NCBI GenBank assembly: GCA_044356555.1
Contig: JBIKWB010000002.1
Location: 124,001-188,000 of the forward strand
Direction: 5' to 3'
Source: Tous-C4FEB sp044356555
GTDB lineage: Bacteria > Verrucomicrobiota > Verrucomicrobiia > Opitutales > Opitutaceae
DNA length: 64,000 bases
Of the stretch, positions 1 to 9,330 are shown piece after piece. The notes under the pieces are model-generated. The model was not told where the DNA came from and ran no database searches. It saw only the letters and a list, made by a program, of their open reading frames with translations. Numbering within the stretch: position 1 is the stretch's first letter; each line of letters starts with the position of its first letter. Made by a program: the position numbers and the translations under genes.

Positions 1-356
1 TCATGATGCCGATGCGCAAGCTCGGTCGCTTATCCCAGCAAGAGATGGTTGAACGCGCCCATCATTTGCTTTCGTCGGTGGGACTGGGCGAGAAAACCCA
101 TCGACTGGGTACGCAGCTATCGGGTGGTGAACAACAGCGTGTTGCTGTCGCTCGGGCTCTCGCTAATCAGCCGTCAATCATTCTGGCAGATGAACCGACG
201 GGAAATCTTGATGTGAAAAACTCAGGTTTGGTTTTCGACCTGTTGACTCGTCTAGCGAAGGAGAATGGACAGGCGGTTGTCCTAGTAACCCATAATCCCG
301 AAATAGCCGCACGTTGCGATTTTACTCGGCCGATGCGCGACGGTCTTTTTGCATAA
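1..356 (+). CDS. ABC transporter ATP-binding protein, LolD/MacB-like (5' truncated by window)
   Basis: This is the C-terminal half of an ABC-transporter ATPase; its N-terminus and Walker A motif lie before the window. The visible part has the ABC signature LSGGEQQRVAVARAL (visible residues 39-53), the Walker B stretch ILADEPTGNLD, and the switch histidine in VTHN. The text DEPTGNLD next to the signature is typical of the LolD/MacB/FtsE class, which powers lipoprotein release or MacB-type efflux. About 117 residues are visible, roughly half of a usual 220-240 residue family member. No permease partner is visible, so the exact system cannot be named. The gene reads toward the ACIII operon but is separated from it by about 700 bp and is probably a separate transcription unit. 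The family assignment is firm; the LolD subtype is inference. Confidence 0.85.
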   Translation, partial: MMPMRKLGRLSQQEMVERAHHLLSSVGLGEKTHRLGTQLSGGEQQRVAVARALANQPSIILADEPTGNLDVKNSGLVFDLLTRLAKENGQAVVLVTHNPEIAARCDFTRPMRDGLFA

Positions 357-1068
357 AGCCGTTGGTCTGCAAATGCTCCTGGTTTTGGTTTTTGAGGATA
401 CCCCTTGGGTCATGTCTGGTAGATGAGCGGGTGTCGGGTATTCGCTAGATCGATGCGGTGACGCTTGCCGACCGCGTGAAATCAAGTTTGCCTCACTCTG
501 CTTTCAAACAGTTAAAGTTTTCCTAGGCGGCGGTGGTCGGCGCGGGATAAAGATCAAGGCCCGCCGGTAAGCTAGGCGGGGCGCGAAGATGCGGGAGCAG
601 GTGCGATGACGGCCCCAAACCTTAAAGGGTCGAGGATGTGCTTTGGCTCGTGCGGCCCTGGGCGCATTGGCTGGATCTACCGACGGTGTTCGCGCCAACA
701 AAATTTCTTGGTCACCTCGTAAGCGCGCAAATTAGTTTTTTTCCCCGATTCTTGTTCGGCACTTATTAAGAAACAGAAACGGAGCAAACGGGAATTTTTA
801 GTTTACAATAGAAAGTGCCCTCTCTTTTTCTGGGGGCTATTACGCCGATAACCACATCTTCCCCGGAGCAGTCCTCAGAACGTGCCACAACCTTGGGTTG
901 CGCATGTTTCGGATCTAGGGCACGTCGCTGTGGTTCGACGACGGAATCCGGTAAAGGTTTTGGACTTGTGCTTTCGTCTAGAAATCGAGGATTCAACCCG
1001 AAATCGAAAATCTTTCCTAGCGAGCTCCTAGGGTTGAGTAGCGGTTAAGCCGTCAAATTTAACGTTCC
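357..1068 (+). other. Gene-free gap upstream of the ACIII operon
   Basis: About 710 bp with no convincing coding sequence. The short open frames on both strands show no recognisable motif. I could not recognise a tRNA, RNase P RNA, SRP RNA or tmRNA in it. It presumably contains the terminator of the ABC ATPase gene and the promoter and leader of the ACIII operon, but I cannot point to a specific -10/-35 pair or hairpin-plus-T-run with confidence. The stretch is visibly less GC-rich than the genes after 12 kb. Confidence 0.5.
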
Positions 1069-1722
1069 ATGTCGAAAATTTTCCCGAAGTCTGCCAACAG
1101 CCTTCCGCTTCAAATCATCATTTATTTGGTGGTTTTGACCGGGATTGCGACCGCAGGTGTCACCTACTACATGACGCCGAAGTATACGAGGATCGGGTAT
1201 GCGCCCGTCCAGCCGGTCCCGTTTAGTCATGAGAAGCACGTTTCCGAACTAGGGATTGATTGCCGTTTTTGCCATAGCAACGTCGAGAAATCGGGTCATT
1301 CAAACGTCCCGACTTCTCAGACCTGCATGAATTGCCACAACCAGATCAAGACCGACAGTCCACTGTTGGCTCCGGTTCGAGAAAGCTATGCCAGCGGTGA
1401 TTCGATTCCCTGGGTTTGGATTCATAAGACTCCTGATTACGCCTACTTCAATCACGCGGCTCACGTAAACCGAGGCGTCAGTTGCGTCGAGTGTCACGGC
1501 AAGATCAACGAGATGGAAGTGGTTGCTCACAGCCAGTCTCTCAGCATGGCGTTCTGCCTTGAGTGCCATCGAAATCCCGAGACGCGGGTCCGCGATCCGA
1601 AGGATGTTTATGACTTAAATTCTCAAACCATTGCGGCCAAGGCTGGAGTCGAGGCCGGAGTAAAGTTTGTCCATGATTGGAAGATCAAGCCGCCACAGAG
1701 CTGTTCCGGCTGCCACCGATGA
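1069..1722 (+). CDS. actA: Alternative Complex III subunit ActA, pentaheme cytochrome c
   Basis: This is the first subunit of ACIII, the quinol:electron-acceptor oxidoreductase that replaces the bc1 complex in many bacteria. The protein has 217 residues. One N-terminal membrane segment (about residues 13-33) is followed by a periplasmic domain with five CxxCH heme c motifs: CRFCH (65-69), CMNCH (86-90), CVECH (139-143), CLECH (163-167) and CSGCH (212-216). Five hemes plus one anchor match ActA of the Rhodothermus-type complex. The last heme motif is almost at the C-terminus. Its stop codon overlaps the actB start in an ATGA junction, so the two are probably translationally coupled. It is the first gene of the respiratory operon; no strong Shine-Dalgarno sequence is seen before the start at 1069. 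Confidence 0.95.
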   Translation: MSKIFPKSANSLPLQIIIYLVVLTGIATAGVTYYMTPKYTRIGYAPVQPVPFSHEKHVSELGIDCRFCHSNVEKSGHSNVPTSQTCMNCHNQIKTDSPLLAPVRESYASGDSIPWVWIHKTPDYAYFNHAAHVNRGVSCVECHGKINEMEVVAHSQSLSMAFCLECHRNPETRVRDPKDVYDLNSQTIAAKAGVEAGVKFVHDWKIKPPQSCSGCHR

Positions 1723-4700
1723 AACGCAAATTTGACCATTCCGCCCCGTCCGAAAGCGCGCTCACTGGGCCCCGTTATTGGCGCAGCCTAGACGAACTCA
1801 CGGCGACCCCGGGCTTTCAGCAGCACTTGGCTCGCGAGTTTCCTGAGGGCGCGTCCACTCTTGATGGGGTAGATCGGCGGAGCTTCATGAAGCTCATGGC
1901 GGCCTCGTTCGCTTTGGGCGGTCTCGGCCTCGCCGGTTGCCGCCGGCCCGAGAAGAACATTCTTCCCTTCGGCAAATCCATCGAAGGCGTGATTCCTGGT
2001 CTGCCGCAATACTTTGCGACCGCCATGCCGCTCCGGAAATCTGCTATCCCTCTGCTGGCCGAGACGCATCAAGGTCGGCCGACGAAGCTTGAAGGAAATC
2101 CGACTTACGCACCGCACGGTGGCGCAAGCTCCCTCCTCGCTCAAGCCTCTGTGCTCGATCTTTACGATCCTGAGCGGGCCACGGCGAACTCCAGCAAGGG
2201 CGATGTCCTTTCGGCTGCCGCAGCCAATGATCTTTTGGCTGGAATCGGAAAGACATACGTTGCGGTCCAAGGTGCGGGACTCGCGTTTCTCGCGGAGCAA
2301 TCGTCGTCGCCGACGCGTGCACGACTTGTTGCCCAGCTTCGAGCCAAGTTTCCCAAGGCCGTTTGGTCGGAGTATGAGCCCGTCAGCGATGAACCACCGG
2401 CAACTGCGGCTCGGGCGGTATTCGGCGCTGCGGTAAAGCCCATCTATCGTTTCGCGAAGGCGGAGCGGATTGTTTCGCTGGATGCCGATTTTTTAAGCTC
2501 CGAGTCTGGTAGCCTTTATTACGCCCGCGAATTCGCCAAGGGGCGCCGCGTGACGAAAAAAGAGGATCCGATGAATCGGCTCTACGTGGCCGAGAGTGCG
2601 CTCACGCTCACCGGCTCGATGGCCGATCATCGCCTCCGGCTCGCCAGCAGCCATATTTTATCGTTTGCGGCGGCCTTGGCCGGCAAAATCACCGGGGATG
2701 CAGTCTATGCGCGTCTCGCCGAAGGACTCGATATCAAGCCTGAGTGGATTGCCGAATGCGCCGCCGATCTCGCCGCGCACAAGGGCACCAGTCTCGTCGT
2801 CGCCGGGTCGCACCAACCCGCAGCGGTTCATGCGATCGCATACGCGATCAATGCGTCGCTCGGAAACATCGGCCGCACGGTCGACTTCGTCGAAGTCTCC
2901 GCCGACGAGTCTGTATCGATCTCGGACCTCGCCAAGGCCATCACGGCAAATTCGGTCAAAACTCTAGTCGTCCTCGGAGGCAATCCCGCTTACAACGCGC
3001 CCGCCGAGCTGAATTGGCCGGCGCTCCAAAAATCCGTCGGCGAGGTCATCCGCTTTGGCTACTATTTCGACGAGACCTCTGCTCTTGCCGGCACTCATCT
3101 GGCGGCCGCCCATTATCTCGAATCTTGGGGCGACGCGCGGACCGTCGACGGAGTCGTCGTGCCCGTGCAGCCGATGATTCTACCGCTTTTCGGTGGGATC
3201 ACCGAGATTGAGACGCTCGCCCGCATTTTGGGATTACCCAAGAATGACGGCTACTCGCTGGTCTACGACACCGTAACCGCTCTTGGTGGCGGCGACTCCG
3301 CCAAGACCTTCCGGCGTTTTCTGCACGACGGCCTGCTGGCCAACTCGTCTTATCCGATCGTTTCGGTAAATCTCTCGGCTCGAGGTCTTGACCAAGTCCT
3401 CAGGAGCGTGGCTCCAGCGGTCGGCGCGCTTTCCAAGGCCAACCTTGAGGTGCGTTTCGTCACCGATCACAAGATGGACGACGGTCGCTTTGCCAACAAC
3501 GGTTGGCTCCAAGAATGCCCTGATCCAATCACCAAGATTTCGTGGGACAACGCCATTCTCGTGAGTCCTCGACTTGGCAAGGAACTCGGCATCGAGCCCA
3601 AGGGTTCGTTGATCCAAGTCGCGCGTAAAGAAGAGGCCGACTTTATTCAAGGCGCTGAAAACGCTCATGTTTTTACGTTAACTGTCGCCGGCCGCACGGT
3701 TCGCGGTCCGGTTCACATCCAGCCCGGTCTTTCCAACTATACGGTCGTCGTCGCTCTCGGTTACGGCCGCACGAAGTCCGGCCATGTTGGGACCGGTGCC
3801 GGTTTCAGTGCTTACACGCTGCGCACGGCTCAGGCTCCGGCGTTTGTCACGGGCGCGACCTTGGTTACGACCGGCACCCGGATGAAGCTCGCGAACACGC
3901 AGGAGCATTGGTCGATGGAAGGCCGCGACCTGATCCGCGAAGCCAACTACTCCGAGTATAAGGAGAATCCCGATTACGTCAGTGAAATGGGCATCGAGTC
4001 CCACGCGCCGTCGAATCTAGGCAAAGTGGGGGAGGCCATGACTCCCGCGCAGCGTGCAACTGAAATCCCGCGCGGCGGATCTCTCTATGAGACGCCGAAG
4101 TTTGATGGTGTGCATCAGTGGGGTATGTCGATTGATCTCAACACCTGCATCGGATGCAACGCCTGCGTCGTTGCATGTCAGGCCGAGAACAATATTCCAA
4201 TCGTCGGCAAGGACCAGGTGATGCGCGGCCGCGAGATGCATTGGATCCGTCTTGATCGCTACTACTCCGACGGCAAGGCCGACGGACGCGCGATGGCCGA
4301 CCTTTTTGGCGGCGAACCCAGCGGCAACAGCATCTTGCCGGAAGACCCTCAGATTTCTCTCCAGCCAATCGCTTGCGCCCAATGCGAGCTCGCCCCGTGT
4401 GAGATTGTGTGCCCGGTCAACGCGACCGTCCATGACGACGAAGGTCTGAACACGATGGCCTACAATCGGTGTATCGGCACCCGTTATTGTGCGAACAATT
4501 GTCCCTATAAGGTTCGTCGTTTTAATTTCTTCGATTACAATCTGCGTCCGCTCGACAGCCTATATCTCGGCCAACTGGCGCCGAAGGGCATGCCTGAGTT
4601 GGTGAAAATGGTGAAGAACCCTGAAGTCACCGTGCGGATGCGCGGTGTGATGGAGAAGTGCACTTATTGTGTGCAACGTATTCAAAACGGAAAAATCCAA

Positions 4701-5105
4701 CACAAGGTGAAAACTGCGCAGGCCGGTCGTCCGTCTGACGTCGTCGTTCCCGATGGCGTGATCAAAACTGCCTGCCAACAGGTGTGTCCGGTCGAGTCGA
4801 TTGTCTTTGGCAATATTCTTGATCCAAAGAGCGAGGTGTCTGTCGCCAAGGCCCGGGAGCAGGACTACGCGCTGCTCGGCTACCTCAACATTCGTCCGCG
4901 CACGACTTACCTCGGCAAGCTGCGTAATCCAAATTCCAAGATGCCCGACTACGCCGCGCTCCCGCTCAGCCGCATAGAATATAACAACAAGAATCATTCG
5001 GGCGATCACGGTTCCAGCCATGGCGAGAAACCTGAAAAACCGGCCAAGAAAAGTGGCGGGCACTCGTCCGTTCTCCCCGGTAACCGCAGCGGAGGGCTGA
5101 GCTAA
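1719..5105 (+). CDS. actB: Alternative Complex III subunit ActB, molybdopterin-oxidoreductase-like/iron-sulfur fusion
   Basis: This is the large periplasmic subunit of ACIII (1128 residues) and carries the iron-sulfur wire. It starts at 1719 in an ATGA overlap with actA; an in-frame start 14 codons upstream would lie inside actA and is unlikely. A twin-arginine motif RRSFMKLM (residues 53-60) with the following hydrophobic stretch up to AGC indicates Tat-type targeting. The middle resembles molybdopterin oxidoreductases, which in ACIII is known to lack the cofactor. From about residue 805 there is a ferredoxin-type domain: CIGCNACVVAC, CAQCELAPCEIVC, CIGTRYCANNC and CTYC with CQQVC. The Thr in CIGTRYC replaces a Cys, as expected for the one 3Fe-4S cluster beside three 4Fe-4S clusters. 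The C-terminal tail is rich in Lys, Gly, Ser and His. It ends in a TAATG junction with actC. Confidence 0.95.
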   Translation: MKRKFDHSAPSESALTGPRYWRSLDELTATPGFQQHLAREFPEGASTLDGVDRRSFMKLMAASFALGGLGLAGCRRPEKNILPFGKSIEGVIPGLPQYFATAMPLRKSAIPLLAETHQGRPTKLEGNPTYAPHGGASSLLAQASVLDLYDPERATANSSKGDVLSAAAANDLLAGIGKTYVAVQGAGLAFLAEQSSSPTRARLVAQLRAKFPKAVWSEYEPVSDEPPATAARAVFGAAVKPIYRFAKAERIVSLDADFLSSESGSLYYAREFAKGRRVTKKEDPMNRLYVAESALTLTGSMADHRLRLASSHILSFAAALAGKITGDAVYARLAEGLDIKPEWIAECAADLAAHKGTSLVVAGSHQPAAVHAIAYAINASLGNIGRTVDFVEVSADESVSISDLAKAITANSVKTLVVLGGNPAYNAPAELNWPALQKSVGEVIRFGYYFDETSALAGTHLAAAHYLESWGDARTVDGVVVPVQPMILPLFGGITEIETLARILGLPKNDGYSLVYDTVTALGGGDSAKTFRRFLHDGLLANSSYPIVSVNLSARGLDQVLRSVAPAVGALSKANLEVRFVTDHKMDDGRFANNGWLQECPDPITKISWDNAILVSPRLGKELGIEPKGSLIQVARKEEADFIQGAENAHVFTLTVAGRTVRGPVHIQPGLSNYTVVVALGYGRTKSGHVGTGAGFSAYTLRTAQAPAFVTGATLVTTGTRMKLANTQEHWSMEGRDLIREANYSEYKENPDYVSEMGIESHAPSNLGKVGEAMTPAQRATEIPRGGSLYETPKFDGVHQWGMSIDLNTCIGCNACVVACQAENNIPIVGKDQVMRGREMHWIRLDRYYSDGKADGRAMADLFGGEPSGNSILPEDPQISLQPIACAQCELAPCEIVCPVNATVHDDEGLNTMAYNRCIGTRYCANNCPYKVRRFNFFDYNLRPLDSLYLGQLAPKGMPELVKMVKNPEVTVRMRGVMEKCTYCVQRIQNGKIQHKVKTAQAGRPSDVVVPDGVIKTACQQVCPVESIVFGNILDPKSEVSVAKAREQDYALLGYLNIRPRTTYLGKLRNPNSKMPDYAALPLSRIEYNNKNHSGDHGSSHGEKPEKPAKKSGGHSSVLPGNRSGGLS

Positions 5106-6532
5106 TGGGCCATAATCAAGACTCTTCGTCCTCTGCTCCGGCGATCCTTGCCGAGGTCAATCCCGCGCCGCTTCCGCGTGCGGTCTTGGTGGAAAACAAC
5201 CGCAGTTATTCGTGGATCACGGAAAAGATCTGCGGTATCATCGAGGGCAAAACGCCGACTTGGTGGTGGGTCTGTTTCGCCTTGGCCTGTTTCGTTGCGT
5301 CTTTTACGGTCGCAGGCATTGCATACTTGGTCGCGACGGGCGTCGGCGTTTGGGGCCACTCCAATCCGGTCAACTGGGCGTGGGACATCGTAAACTTCGT
5401 CTTCTGGATTGGTATTGGTCACGCCGGTACCCTGATATCCGCAATTCTTTGTTTGTTGCGTCAGAAATGGCGCACTTCGATCAACCGTGCGGCCGAGGCC
5501 ATGACGATTTTCGCCGTCGTGTGCGCCGGTATCTTCCCGGTTTTTCATGTCGGACGCGTGTGGTATGCATTCTACCTCTTTCCGATTCCGAACTCGAATG
5601 CGATCTGGCAGAATTTCCGTTCGCCGCTCGAGTGGGACGTGTTCGCCGTTTCGACCTATGGCACGGTTTCGGTGCTCTTTTGGTATGTGGGCCTCTTGCC
5701 CGACCTCGCCATTCTGCGTGATCGCTTCGAGGCGGCCGGTCAACGTGTCCGCTCATTCATTTACGGATTTTTTGCGATGGGCTGGCGCGGCTCGAACCGC
5801 CACTGGAGCAACTACGAAATGGCCTACCTCGTGTTGGCCGGCATTTCGACTCCGCTGGTTCTTTCCGTTCACACCATCGTCTCGTTCGACTTTGCCGTTT
5901 CGCTGTTGCCCGGTTGGCATACGACGATTTTCCCTCCGTACTTCGTAGCGGGGGCGATTTTCTCCGGCTTCGGCATGGTCCTTACACTGATGTTGCCGTT
6001 GCGGGCGGTCTACGGTCTCCAAGATCTGATCACGCAGTATCACATCGACTGCATGTGTAAGATCACTTTGGCGACTGGGACGATCGTCGGCTATGCCTAC
6101 GGCATGGAATTCTTCATCGCGTGGTATGGCGCCAATCCAAACGAAGGTTTCGCATTCGTTAACCGCGCCTTCGGTCATTACGCGTGGGCTTATTGGATTA
6201 TGATTTCCTGCAACGTCATCACGCCGCAGTTCTTTTGGTTCAAATCGGTTCGCCACAACACCAGCCTCGTTTGGATCCTTTCGATCTTCGTCAACGTCGG
6301 GATGTGGTTTGAGCGCTTCGTGATTATCGTGACCTCGCTCGCCCGCGATTTCCTGCCGTCGAGCTGGGGCTACTATTCACCGAGCATCGTCGAAATCTTT
6401 ACGTTCTTCGGCACCTTCGGTGTTTTCTCCGTGCTGTTCTTGTTGTTCATCCGCTTCCTTCCCATCATGCCGATGGCCGAGCTTAAAGCTGTCACTCCGC
6501 AAGCCGATGTTCACGGCGGTGAGAAGCACTAA
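5105..6532 (+). CDS. actC: Alternative Complex III subunit ActC, NrfD/PsrC-like quinol-binding membrane protein
   Basis: Integral membrane subunit of ACIII (475 residues) of the NrfD/PsrC family, with about ten predicted hydrophobic segments starting near residue 60. In this complex ActC holds the quinol-oxidising site and passes electrons to the iron-sulfur clusters of ActB. Recognisable features are the long N-terminal cytoplasmic stretch, the segment around WWVCFALACFVASFTVAGI, and conserved polar and aromatic residues inside helices (for example FWIGIGHAGTLISAIL), as known for NrfD-like proteins. The start overlaps the actB stop by one base. The shorter paralogue ActF lies three genes downstream, as expected, because ACIII carries two NrfD-like subunits. 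Confidence 0.95.
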   Translation: MGHNQDSSSSAPAILAEVNPAPLPRAVLVENNRSYSWITEKICGIIEGKTPTWWWVCFALACFVASFTVAGIAYLVATGVGVWGHSNPVNWAWDIVNFVFWIGIGHAGTLISAILCLLRQKWRTSINRAAEAMTIFAVVCAGIFPVFHVGRVWYAFYLFPIPNSNAIWQNFRSPLEWDVFAVSTYGTVSVLFWYVGLLPDLAILRDRFEAAGQRVRSFIYGFFAMGWRGSNRHWSNYEMAYLVLAGISTPLVLSVHTIVSFDFAVSLLPGWHTTIFPPYFVAGAIFSGFGMVLTLMLPLRAVYGLQDLITQYHIDCMCKITLATGTIVGYAYGMEFFIAWYGANPNEGFAFVNRAFGHYAWAYWIMISCNVITPQFFWFKSVRHNTSLVWILSIFVNVGMWFERFVIIVTSLARDFLPSSWGYYSPSIVEIFTFFGTFGVFSVLFLLFIRFLPIMPMAELKAVTPQADVHGGEKH

Positions 6533-6544
6533 TCAATCCCGACC

Positions 6545-7078
6545 ATGCCTACTTCTTCTTACGGCTTGATCGCCACTTTTGAGACCGCCCCCCAGATTTA
6601 CCAAGCAGCGCAAAAAGTGCGTGATGCTGGTTACAAGAATTGGGACTGCATCACTCCTTTCCCGGTACACGGGCTTGATGGCGCGATGGGCCTTGGTCGT
6701 TCTCAGGTTCCGCGAATCTCCCTCGTCGGTGGCATAATCGGTTTCATCACCGGAATGACCATGATCTACTGGACCGGCGCGGTGGACTACGAACTGATCG
6801 TAGGCGGCAAGCCCTACTTCAGCCCGATGTTTGCTTTCCCGATTAGTTATGAGCTTACGATTCTCTTTACCGCGTTCGCAACGATCGGCGGCATGTTCTT
6901 CCTTAACGGGCTGCCGATGCATTATCACCCGGTATTGAAATACGAACACATCAAGCGCGGCATGGACGACACGTTCTTTATCGTTATCGAGGCACGCGAT
7001 CCACGTTTCAATCTAGCCAACACCAAGGCCCTGCTCGAGCAGGCCGGCGGCAAAGCCATCACGGAGCTGGAAGCCTGA
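6545..7078 (+). CDS. actD: Alternative Complex III subunit ActD (DUF3341)
   Basis: Small membrane subunit of ACIII (177 residues). The N-terminal soluble portion begins YGLIATFETAPQIYQAAQKV and contains WDCITPFPVHGLDGAMGL, which is diagnostic for the DUF3341/ActD family. Two membrane helices follow (about residues 58-80 and 98-120), then a C-terminal cytoplasmic part with DDTFFIVIEARDPRF. No cofactor motif is present, which fits its structural role in the complex. It lies 12 bp after actC and 3 bp before actE. Confidence 0.92.
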   Translation: MPTSSYGLIATFETAPQIYQAAQKVRDAGYKNWDCITPFPVHGLDGAMGLGRSQVPRISLVGGIIGFITGMTMIYWTGAVDYELIVGGKPYFSPMFAFPISYELTILFTAFATIGGMFFLNGLPMHYHPVLKYEHIKRGMDDTFFIVIEARDPRFNLANTKALLEQAGGKAITELEA

Positions 7079-7081
7079 GCC

Positions 7082-7717
7082 ATGCGCCACGTCTACCTTG
7101 TCACTTTCTTTGTTGTTGTGCTCGGCGTTTCCATTCTCGGACTGCGCGGCACTAAATTCACCTCGGCCCCGATGGACGTGTTTCCCGAGTGGGCGTTCCC
7201 CGGCATGAAGCATCAGCCCAAGCCCTACGCCCAGGGCACGAGCGAGTTCTTTGCCGACGGGCGTGCTGACCGAATCCCGGTAGCCGGCACGGTTCAACGC
7301 GGTATGCTCCGCGATGACGAGCATCTCGACCACGGTAAAACTGCGACGGGCGCTTTTGCTCGCGGCTTCCCTGAGATGGTTCCGGTGGATTTCAAGCTTT
7401 TGGAACGAGGCAAGGATCGCTACACGATTTACTGTGCGCCGTGTCACGGTGCGCTCGGCGACGGCAACGGCATCACCAAAAAATACGGCATGGGTGCCAC
7501 TCCGACCTTCCACGACGACCGCCTGCGCCAAATCGCCGAGGGCGAGATATATCAGACGATCACCAACGGCAAAAACAATATGTTGTCTTATGCGGATAAG
7601 CTCGTGCCGGCCGACCGCTGGGCGGTAATCGCCTACGTTCGCGCGCTGCAGCGCGCTCAAACTGGCACCGCGGCTGATGTGCCCGCCGCCCATAAATCGG
7701 AGCTTGGTTTAAAATGA
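7082..7717 (+). CDS. actE: Alternative Complex III subunit ActE, monoheme cytochrome c
   Basis: Cytochrome c subunit of ACIII (211 residues). An N-terminal hydrophobic segment (about residues 4-22) acts as signal or anchor. One heme c motif, CAPCH (118-122), is followed by GALGDGNG, and the class I cytochrome domain continues to about residue 200. In known ACIII, ActE is the monoheme subunit that hands electrons toward the terminal acceptor. The conserved PMDVFPEWAFPGMKHQPK-like stretch before the heme domain is typical of ActE rather than of a soluble cytochrome. It overlaps actF by four bases (ATGA). Confidence 0.93.
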   Translation: MRHVYLVTFFVVVLGVSILGLRGTKFTSAPMDVFPEWAFPGMKHQPKPYAQGTSEFFADGRADRIPVAGTVQRGMLRDDEHLDHGKTATGAFARGFPEMVPVDFKLLERGKDRYTIYCAPCHGALGDGNGITKKYGMGATPTFHDDRLRQIAEGEIYQTITNGKNNMLSYADKLVPADRWAVIAYVRALQRAQTGTAADVPAAHKSELGLK

Positions 7718-8973
7718 GCACGCCCGTCGCCCACCTCTCTCTGCCTGCCGCACCTGCGGCCACCGGTAAGTTTCTCGCGGCCGGCCTCGTCGGTCTCGGG
7801 CTCACTGCCGCAGGCGTTGCTGTCTCCGGCGCCCAGCAAGTCGCATATGCCTACTTGGTTGGTTTCAGCTTCTGGGCTGCGATAGCTATCGGCATGATGA
7901 TGCTGATTTTGATCCACCACATTTTTGACGCTTCGTGGTCGGTTCTAATCCGCCGCCAATTCGAGCACGGCCTAGCTTCATTCAAGTGGTTAGCCATCTT
8001 GTTCCTGCCCTTGCTCCTCGGTTCTTGGTTCTATCAGCGCGACCTCGTGTGGTCTTGGATGAATCTCGAGCACGTGCTCTACAGCGGCCATACCGTCGGT
8101 CATGATATTCTTTATACCAAGAAGTCCTCGTTCCTGAACTTGACTATGTTCACGGGCATGACGGCCGCGTTCTTTTTGATCTGGATGTGGCTCTCAGCCC
8201 GGCTGCGGAAGGCTTCGTTTAGCCAAGACACGGACGGCGATTTGAACTGGACCTACATGAGCCGCCGGACCGCCGCTTTTGGCATCCCGTTGTTGGCCGT
8301 GTCGCTCAGTCTCGCCGCCATTTACTGGATCAAGAGCCTCGAGTATCACTGGTTCTCGACGATGTATGGCGTCTGGTTCTTCGCCAACTGCGTGCGCGGC
8401 GCTCTTGCTGTCGGTATCCTGATCATGCTTTGGCTGATTGCCCGCGGAGATTACCAAGGTGTTGTGAACAAAAACCATTTCTACAGCATCGGACTGCTCA
8501 CGTTCGCTTTCACCGTTTTCTGGGCTTACGTGACGTTCTCCCAATACTTCCTGATCTGGAATGCTAACGTCCCCGAGGAAACTTTCTGGTACAATCTCCG
8601 TGAGGTAAACGCCGACGGTTCGCCCAGCCAGTGGAAATGGGTCGGATTGCTTATCCTTTTCGGCCATTTCGTGGTGCCGTTCCTTTATCTCCTTTCCTAC
8701 AAGCACAAGGTCACGCCCTCAAAGATTCGCCCGGTCGCGATCTGGATCTTGGCGATCATCTTGGTCGATCTCTGCTATAACATTCTTCCCGCCCTCAAGG
8801 ACGACCAGCACAACCCGCTGCCTTTTCTGTCCCTCAATCTGCTCTGGATTCTCACGTCGGTCGTCGGGGTCGGAGGCATCTGCATCTGGTCCTATCTGAA
8901 GAGTTTCCCGACCGCCAAGCTACTGCCGATCCGCGATCCCCGCATCGGCGAATGCCTCACCTACCATGAGTGA
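7714..8973 (+). CDS. actF: Alternative Complex III subunit ActF, second NrfD-like membrane protein
   Basis: The second NrfD/PsrC-like integral membrane subunit of ACIII (419 residues, about ten helices). It has the family stretch with IHHIFDASWSVLIRRQFEH near residue 67 and IWNANVPEETFWY around residue 285, both typical of ActF. ActF is known to lack a confirmed quinol site and may take part in proton movement or assembly. It starts in the actE stop codon (ATGA). Its end overlaps the next small gene by 8 bp, which ties the ACIII genes to the oxidase-like genes that follow. Confidence 0.93.
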   Translation: MSTPVAHLSLPAAPAATGKFLAAGLVGLGLTAAGVAVSGAQQVAYAYLVGFSFWAAIAIGMMMLILIHHIFDASWSVLIRRQFEHGLASFKWLAILFLPLLLGSWFYQRDLVWSWMNLEHVLYSGHTVGHDILYTKKSSFLNLTMFTGMTAAFFLIWMWLSARLRKASFSQDTDGDLNWTYMSRRTAAFGIPLLAVSLSLAAIYWIKSLEYHWFSTMYGVWFFANCVRGALAVGILIMLWLIARGDYQGVVNKNHFYSIGLLTFAFTVFWAYVTFSQYFLIWNANVPEETFWYNLREVNADGSPSQWKWVGLLILFGHFVVPFLYLLSYKHKVTPSKIRPVAIWILAIILVDLCYNILPALKDDQHNPLPFLSLNLLWILTSVVGVGGICIWSYLKSFPTAKLLPIRDPRIGECLTYHE

Positions 8974-9301
8974 TTCCCAAATCTCCGCGCCCCGACCTGT
9001 TTCGGTGGTCACTGTATTTGCGATTCTGGGCTGCTTTGGGTTGTTCTTGCTCGTCGCCTATTATGGCTACGCGCAGAAGCACACGCCTGCAGCGCACTCG
9101 GTCGCGCCTGAGAAGTTGCCCGAAGATCTCGCTTGGAAAGCCACTCACGCTTCAAAGGCCGCCGTGTTGGCCGAGTTGCGCGCGAACGAACAAAAGCGCG
9201 CCGTTGCTTATGGTTGGCTTGATCAAAAAGCCGGCGTCGTCCAACTGCCGCTTGTCCGCGCGATGGAACTCGTCGTGCAGGAACACAGCGCTCGCAAGTA
9301 A
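8966..9301 (+). CDS. Small single-span membrane protein between actF and the ccoN-like gene
   Basis: A 111-residue protein of unknown function. It has one N-terminal membrane helix (about residues 14-36) and a hydrophilic C-terminal part ending YGWLDQKAGVVQLPLVRAME. I recall the pattern YGWxDxxxGVVxxPxxRAME in small proteins of cytochrome oxidase operons in several phyla; this is memory, not a search result. The start at 8966 overlaps actF by 8 bp, so it is almost certainly translated with it. No heme or metal motif is seen. It may be an assembly or linking subunit of the respiratory complex. The gene is judged real from its position, overlap and clear topology. Confidence 0.8.
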   Translation: MSDSQISAPRPVSVVTVFAILGCFGLFLLVAYYGYAQKHTPAAHSVAPEKLPEDLAWKATHASKAAVLAELRANEQKRAVAYGWLDQKAGVVQLPLVRAMELVVQEHSARK

Positions 9302-9330
9302 TCCTGTCTCTCTCTTTTTTCCAGACCGCG

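Noticed and set aside
1677..1718. Upstream extension of ActB by 14 residues
   Set aside because: The extension lies inside actA, and the ATGA junction at 1719 gives the natural start.
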